A stretch of DNA of 8,356 nt. Origin: Trueperaceae bacterium (GTDB taxonomy: Bacteria > Deinococcota > Deinococci > Deinococcales > Trueperaceae). The position numbers and the translations under genes were made by a program. This document shows, piece after piece, positions 5,913 through 8,356 of the stretch. The notes under the pieces were generated by a model. That model saw only the letters and a program-made list of their open reading frames with translations. It ran no database searches and was not told the origin of the DNA. Position 1 is the first letter of the stretch. Each line of letters begins with the position of its first letter. Location: positions 1 through 8,356 of the forward strand of contig SLSM01000290.1 in NCBI GenBank assembly GCA_007130445.1, given 5' to 3'.

Positions 5913-7682
5913 GTGGAGAGCCGTACCCCACCAGCCAACCTCGACGCCGAGAAGAGCGTCCTCGGCAGCGTCCTGCTCGACAACGACGTGTTCGCGTCGC
6001 TCGAGGGCACGATCCAGGCGGACCACTTCTACAAGGAGGGGCACCGCAAGATCTTCCGCGCCATGGACCGGCTCTACCGGCGTGGCGAACCGATGGACCT
6101 GGTCACCCTCACCGAGGAGCTGCGCCAGACCGGCGAGCTCGAGGGCGTCGGGTCGGTGCCGTACCTGATCGGCCTCGCCGACGCCGTGCCCACCGCTGCG
6201 TACGCCGAGTCGTACGCCAAGATCGTGACCGAGAAGTCGGTGCTGCGCGACCTGATCGGCGCCAGCGGCCAGATCATGCAGCGCGCCTACGAGCAGGCGG
6301 CACCGCTCGAGCAGGTGCTCGACGAGGCCGAGTCGGCGATCTTCGAGCTCGCCACCAGCAAGCGTCGTTCGTTCTTCGAGGCCATGCCGCAGCTGGTGAC
6401 CGAGACGTTCCAGTACATCAACGAGCTGTTCGCCAACCCCGACCCGGTGTCGGGGCTGCGCATGGGCTTCAAGGAGCTCGACGGGCTGACCGCCGGCCTG
6501 CAGCGCTCATCGCTGAACGTGCTCGCCGCGCGCCCCTCGATGGGCAAGACCGCCTTCGCGCTCACCATCGCGCTCAACGCCGCACTGCGCGAGAAGAAGG
6601 CCGTCGGCATCTTCTCGCTCGAGATGTCGGGCGTGCAGCTCGTGACGCGCATGCTGTGCTCCGAGGCGCGCGTCGACATGAGCCGCGTGCGCTCCGGGCA
6701 GCTCTCCGAACGCGACTTCCAGCGCCTGGCCGACACGGCCGGCAAGATGTCGGAGGCCGCCGTCTTCATCGACGACAACGCCGACCTGACGGTGATGGAG
6801 CTGCGCTCGCGCGCGCGCCGGCTGATGGCCGAGCACGACCTCGGCCTGATCGTGATCGACTACCTGCAGCTGATGTCGGGCAGCCAGCGCAGCCAGAGCG
6901 AGAACCGCCAGCAGGAGATCAGCACCATCAGCCGTGGCCTGAAGGCGCTCGCGCGCGAGCTCGACGTGCCGGTGCTGGTGCTGTCGCAGCTGTCACGCGC
7001 TGTCGAGGCGCGGCCGAACAAGCGGCCGATGCTCTCGGACTTGCGCGAGTGCGTGGTGGGCGACACCCCGGTGGTGCTGGCCGACGGCCGCCGGGTGCCG
7101 ATCCGCGACCTGGTCGGGACGACGCCGACGGTCCTGGCGATGGACGAGCGGCGGCGGATCGTGAGCGCGCAGAGCGACCTGGTGTGGGAGGTCGGCGTGC
7201 GGCCGGTGTTCGACATGGCGCTGGCGTCGGGCAGGCGTGTGCGTGCGACGGCGAAGCACCGCTGGTTCACCGACGAGGGGTGGCGCAGGCTCGGCGACAT
7301 CGCGCCGGGCCAGCGAATCGCCGCTGCCTCGGTCGACCCGCAGCGCGCTCGCACCAGTGGCTCCGTGGGTGACCTGGGCTGGGACACGATCACCGCCATC
7401 GAGGGCGCCGGCGAGGCCCCCGTGTACGATCTGACGGTGCCGGGGCCGGCCTCGTGGCTCGCCGACGGCCTGGTCTCGCACAACTCGGGCGCGATCGAGC
7501 AGGACGCCGACCTGGTGATGTTCATCTACCGCGACGAGTACTACGACCCACACTCCGAGAAGCAGGGCATCGCCGAGGTCATCATCGGCAAGCAGCGCAA
7601 CGGCCCGGTGGGGCACGTCGACCTGCAGTTCCACAACGCCCACGTGCGATTCAACGACCTGGCGCGCACCGGCGGGGACTGA
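5913..7682 (+). CDS. dnaB: Replicative DNA helicase DnaB, intein-containing precursor
   Basis: DnaB is the hexameric 5'-3' helicase that unwinds DNA at the replication fork and recruits primase. The precursor is 589 residues; removal of the 145-residue intein leaves 444, a normal DnaB length. The N-terminal domain begins PPANLDAEKSVLGSVLLD, the usual family opening, and has YRRGEPMDLVTL at about 55-66. The C-terminal RecA-like domain has Walker A ARPSMGKTA with Lys212 and Thr213, SLEMS shortly after, Walker B LIVIDYLQLM with Asp316, and the QEISTISRGLKALA segment. The conserved SDLRE-SGAIEQDAD motif near the active site is split by the intein, and RDEYY follows. I chose the GTG at 5913 because it places the conserved start a few residues in and has TAGCCT 7 bases upstream; no SD is present. 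The gene is divergent from the fusion gene and followed by pilM after 271 bases. Confidence 0.97.
   Translation: MESRTPPANLDAEKSVLGSVLLDNDVFASLEGTIQADHFYKEGHRKIFRAMDRLYRRGEPMDLVTLTEELRQTGELEGVGSVPYLIGLADAVPTAAYAESYAKIVTEKSVLRDLIGASGQIMQRAYEQAAPLEQVLDEAESAIFELATSKRRSFFEAMPQLVTETFQYINELFANPDPVSGLRMGFKELDGLTAGLQRSSLNVLAARPSMGKTAFALTIALNAALREKKAVGIFSLEMSGVQLVTRMLCSEARVDMSRVRSGQLSERDFQRLADTAGKMSEAAVFIDDNADLTVMELRSRARRLMAEHDLGLIVIDYLQLMSGSQRSQSENRQQEISTISRGLKALARELDVPVLVLSQLSRAVEARPNKRPMLSDLRECVVGDTPVVLADGRRVPIRDLVGTTPTVLAMDERRRIVSAQSDLVWEVGVRPVFDMALASGRRVRATAKHRWFTDEGWRRLGDIAPGQRIAAASVDPQRARTSGSVGDLGWDTITAIEGAGEAPVYDLTVPGPASWLADGLVSHNSGAIEQDADLVMFIYRDEYYDPHSEKQGIAEVIIGKQRNGPVGHVDLQFHNAHVRFNDLARTGGD
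7050..7484 (+). other. DnaB mini-intein (145 residues, no homing endonuclease)
   Basis: The helicase motif SDLRE is followed by Cys (codon 380 of the precursor) and resumes 145 residues later at SGAIEQDAD, so the insert is an in-frame protein intron. Splicing residues are present: Cys1 in block A (CVVGDTPVVL), Thr67 and His70 in block B (RATAKH), the block F stretch VYDLTVPGP near 125-133, penultimate His144 and terminal Asn145, with Ser as the first residue of the C-extein. The Synechocystis DnaB intein sits, as I recall, at the same RE/S junction and shares VFDLTVPGP-like wording. Between blocks B and F there are only about 50 residues, with no LAGLIDADG motifs, so the homing endonuclease is missing. 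Base composition looks like the flanking helicase, suggesting long residence. It should self-splice to give active DnaB. Confidence 0.93.
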
Positions 7683-7725
7683 CGGTTCGGTAAGGCCACG
7701 CGGCCCGTCCGGCGCCGCCACGACC

Positions 7726-7741
7726 GGCGCACTGGTGCGCC
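7726..7741 (+). terminator. Palindromic hairpin after dnaB
   Basis: GGCGCACTGGTGCGCC is a perfect 7-base inverted repeat around TG; folded as RNA it gives a 6-pair GC-rich stem with a CTGG loop. It lies 44 bases after the dnaB stop. No T-run follows. It may end the dnaB transcript, or act as a protein-binding palindrome. Confidence 0.35.
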
Positions 7742-7845
7742 CAGCATCGGCCGAACCCCGTCACACCCGTGTCTCACGGCTTTCTCATCGATCGGGCGCG
7801 CGCCATGCGCGATCGCGGTCGCGTTTCCACGGGCCTCCTCATCAC

Positions 7846-7861
7846 CTCCCGATGTCGGGAG
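7846..7861. repeat. 16-base near-palindrome upstream of pilM
   Basis: CTCCCGATGTCGGGAG is a perfect 7-base inverted repeat around TG, the same 7-2-7 layout as the palindrome at 7726-7741 but with a different sequence. It is 108 bases upstream of pilM and could be an operator or a short hairpin. Function is unknown. Confidence 0.35.
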
Positions 7862-7866
7862 TGCCG

Positions 7867-7901
7867 ACGGGTACGGGTATCAGTGCGAAATATTCACCCG
7901 T
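7867..7901. promoter_or_regulatory. ACGGGT repeat cluster, possible operator of pilM
   Basis: ACGGGT occurs twice in tandem (7867-7878), and its reverse complement ACCCGT occurs at 7896-7901. Between them lies the AT-rich palindrome GAAATATTC (7887-7895). The cluster ends 20 bases before the candidate -10 box, where an activator or repressor would be expected to bind. No known regulator can be assigned. Confidence 0.35.
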
Positions 7902-7920
7902 CATGCGCGTCCCCCGGTGG

Positions 7921-7926
7921 TACAGT
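7921..7926 (+). promoter_or_regulatory. Candidate -10 box of the pilM promoter
   Basis: TACAGT fits the TANNNT form and lies 27 bases before the pilM ATG, leaving room for a leader of about 20 bases with an SD. No good -35 hexamer is seen 16-18 bases upstream, so this is a weak call resting on position. Confidence 0.35.
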
Positions 7927-7941
7927 CGTGCAGGTCCTCAG

Positions 7942-7948
7942 GGAGGAG
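7942..7948 (+). promoter_or_regulatory. Ribosome binding site of pilM
   Basis: GGAGGAG ends 5 bases before the ATG at 7954. It is the strongest SD in the window and fixes the pilM start, in contrast to dnaB and the fusion gene, which lack one. Confidence 0.75.
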
Positions 7949-7953
7949 TCACT

Positions 7954-8356
7954 ATGGCCTCATCGCGCGATCGCTTCTCGCGCTTCTTCAGACCCAGGGT
8001 GGACGCTGTCGGGCTCGAGATCGGTACATCCGCGCTCAAGGTCGTGGAGCTCCGTCCCGGGAACCCGCCCAGCCTCGCAGCCCTCGCGTTTCGACCCATG
8101 CCGCCGGGGTTGGTGCAAGAAGACATGGTCGTCGACATCCCTGGGCTCGCCGCCGAGGTCAAGGCCCTCCTCGACGAGGCCGGCATACGCAAACGTCACG
8201 TGATCACCGCGGTCAGCAACCGCCAGGCGATCACCCGCAACATCATGGTCCCCAAGATGACCGTCAAGGAGCTCGAGGAGGCGATCAAGTGGGAGGCGGA
8301 GCGCTACATCCCCTTCCCGATCGACGAGGTCGAGCTCGACTTCTTCGTCCTCGACA
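7954..8356 (+). CDS. pilM: Type IV pilus assembly protein PilM (partial, runs off the window)
   Basis: PilM is a cytoplasmic actin-like ATPase-fold protein that binds the N-terminal tail of PilN and links the type IV pilus alignment complex to the cytoplasmic motor. Only the first 134 residues are present. A basic leader (SSRDRFSRFFRPR) precedes the nucleotide-binding segment GLEIGTSALKVVELR at 20-34, the phosphate-1-like motif of this family. Further on are ITAVSNRQAITRNIMVPKM at 84-102 and AIKWEAERYIPFPIDEVELD at 110-129, the hallmark PilM stretch in which most members have a nearly identical W/E-A-x-x-Y-I-P-F run. FtsA shares the fold but lacks this stretch. In related genomes pilM begins a pilMNOQ-type operon, so pilN would be expected just past the right edge. 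Start choice rests on GGAGGAG 5 bases upstream. Confidence 0.92.
   Translation, partial: MASSRDRFSRFFRPRVDAVGLEIGTSALKVVELRPGNPPSLAALAFRPMPPGLVQEDMVVDIPGLAAEVKALLDEAGIRKRHVITAVSNRQAITRNIMVPKMTVKELEEAIKWEAERYIPFPIDEVELDFFVLD

Larger units (their letters stand above)
7683..7953. other. dnaB-pilM intergenic region
   Basis: This 271-base stretch has no supported gene. It holds two 16-base near-palindromes (7726-7741, 7846-7861), a 7-base inverted repeat GGTTCGG (7684-7690)/CCGAACC (7751-7757), a cluster of ACGGGT repeats (7867-7901) and a candidate -10 box for pilM (7921-7926). Part of it near 7885-7900 is noticeably more AT-rich than the surroundings, as expected of a promoter region. Confidence 0.6.

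Noticed and set aside
7684..7757. Possible tRNA: 74 bases closed by a perfect 7-base stem GGTTCGG/CCGAACC
   Set aside because: No GTTC-type T loop, no recognisable D or anticodon arm, and no CCA-like end. A 7-base inverted repeat at this spacing is expected fairly often by chance.
7800..7980. GCGATCGC 8-mers near pilM, resembling the cyanobacterial HIP1 repeat
   Set aside because: Only two copies were noticed. In GC-rich DNA this number is close to chance, and there is no genome-wide enrichment visible in the window.
1..8356. CRISPR array, insertion sequence or defence system
   Set aside because: No regularly spaced repeats, transposase motifs, terminal inverted repeats or defence-type domains were seen. 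The only mobile-type feature is the DnaB mini-intein.

Overview
The window is gene-dense, very GC-rich bacterial chromosome, roughly 70% GC by eye. Gene content and family details suggest the Deinococcota (Deinococcus/Thermus/Truepera group). SecD and SecF are one polypeptide. PrmA has the short N-terminal domain and motif wording of Thermus PrmA. Two genes appear to start directly behind a TANNNT box, as expected of the leaderless transcripts common in that phylum. The placement is an inference from remembered family features, not from a database search; a Truepera-like lineage would fit.

Layout, left to right. Bases 1-198 hold no gene I can name, only a hairpin and a ribosome binding site ahead of secDF. 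secDF (199-2397, +) encodes the proton-driven partner of the Sec translocon and has its key charged residues. Bases 2398-2782 are a gene-free stretch holding two hairpins after secDF and, on the minus strand, two gene relics: the tail of an XRE/HigA-type helix-turn-helix protein and a decayed second copy of part of the next gene. A tightly packed minus-strand operon follows, read from 5798 down to 2783: a PlsY-like/acyl-ACP-reductase-like fusion, then prmA (5 bases later), then a small exported, lipoprotein-like protein (TGATG overlap). Divergent from this operon across about 114 bases is dnaB (5913-7682, +), the replicative helicase, interrupted by a 145-residue mini-intein. A 271-base intergenic region with several inverted repeats leads to pilM (7954 to the window end, +), the first visible gene of a probable type IV pilus operon.

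Most of this is housekeeping: protein export, ribosomal protein methylation, replication and pilus assembly. The most unusual item is the fusion protein. Its N-terminal half is a multi-pass membrane domain of the PlsY acyl-phosphate:glycerol-3-phosphate acyltransferase family, with two of the three signature motifs altered. Its C-terminal half resembles the cyanobacterial fatty acyl-ACP reductase (AAR), including the Cys that aligns with the catalytic Cys. Deinococcota phosphoglycolipids contain long-chain alkylamines whose route is, to my knowledge, not settled, so a membrane-tethered acyl reductase supplying fatty aldehyde is a testable idea. Second in interest are the compact DnaB intein and the decayed repeat downstream of the lipoprotein-like gene.
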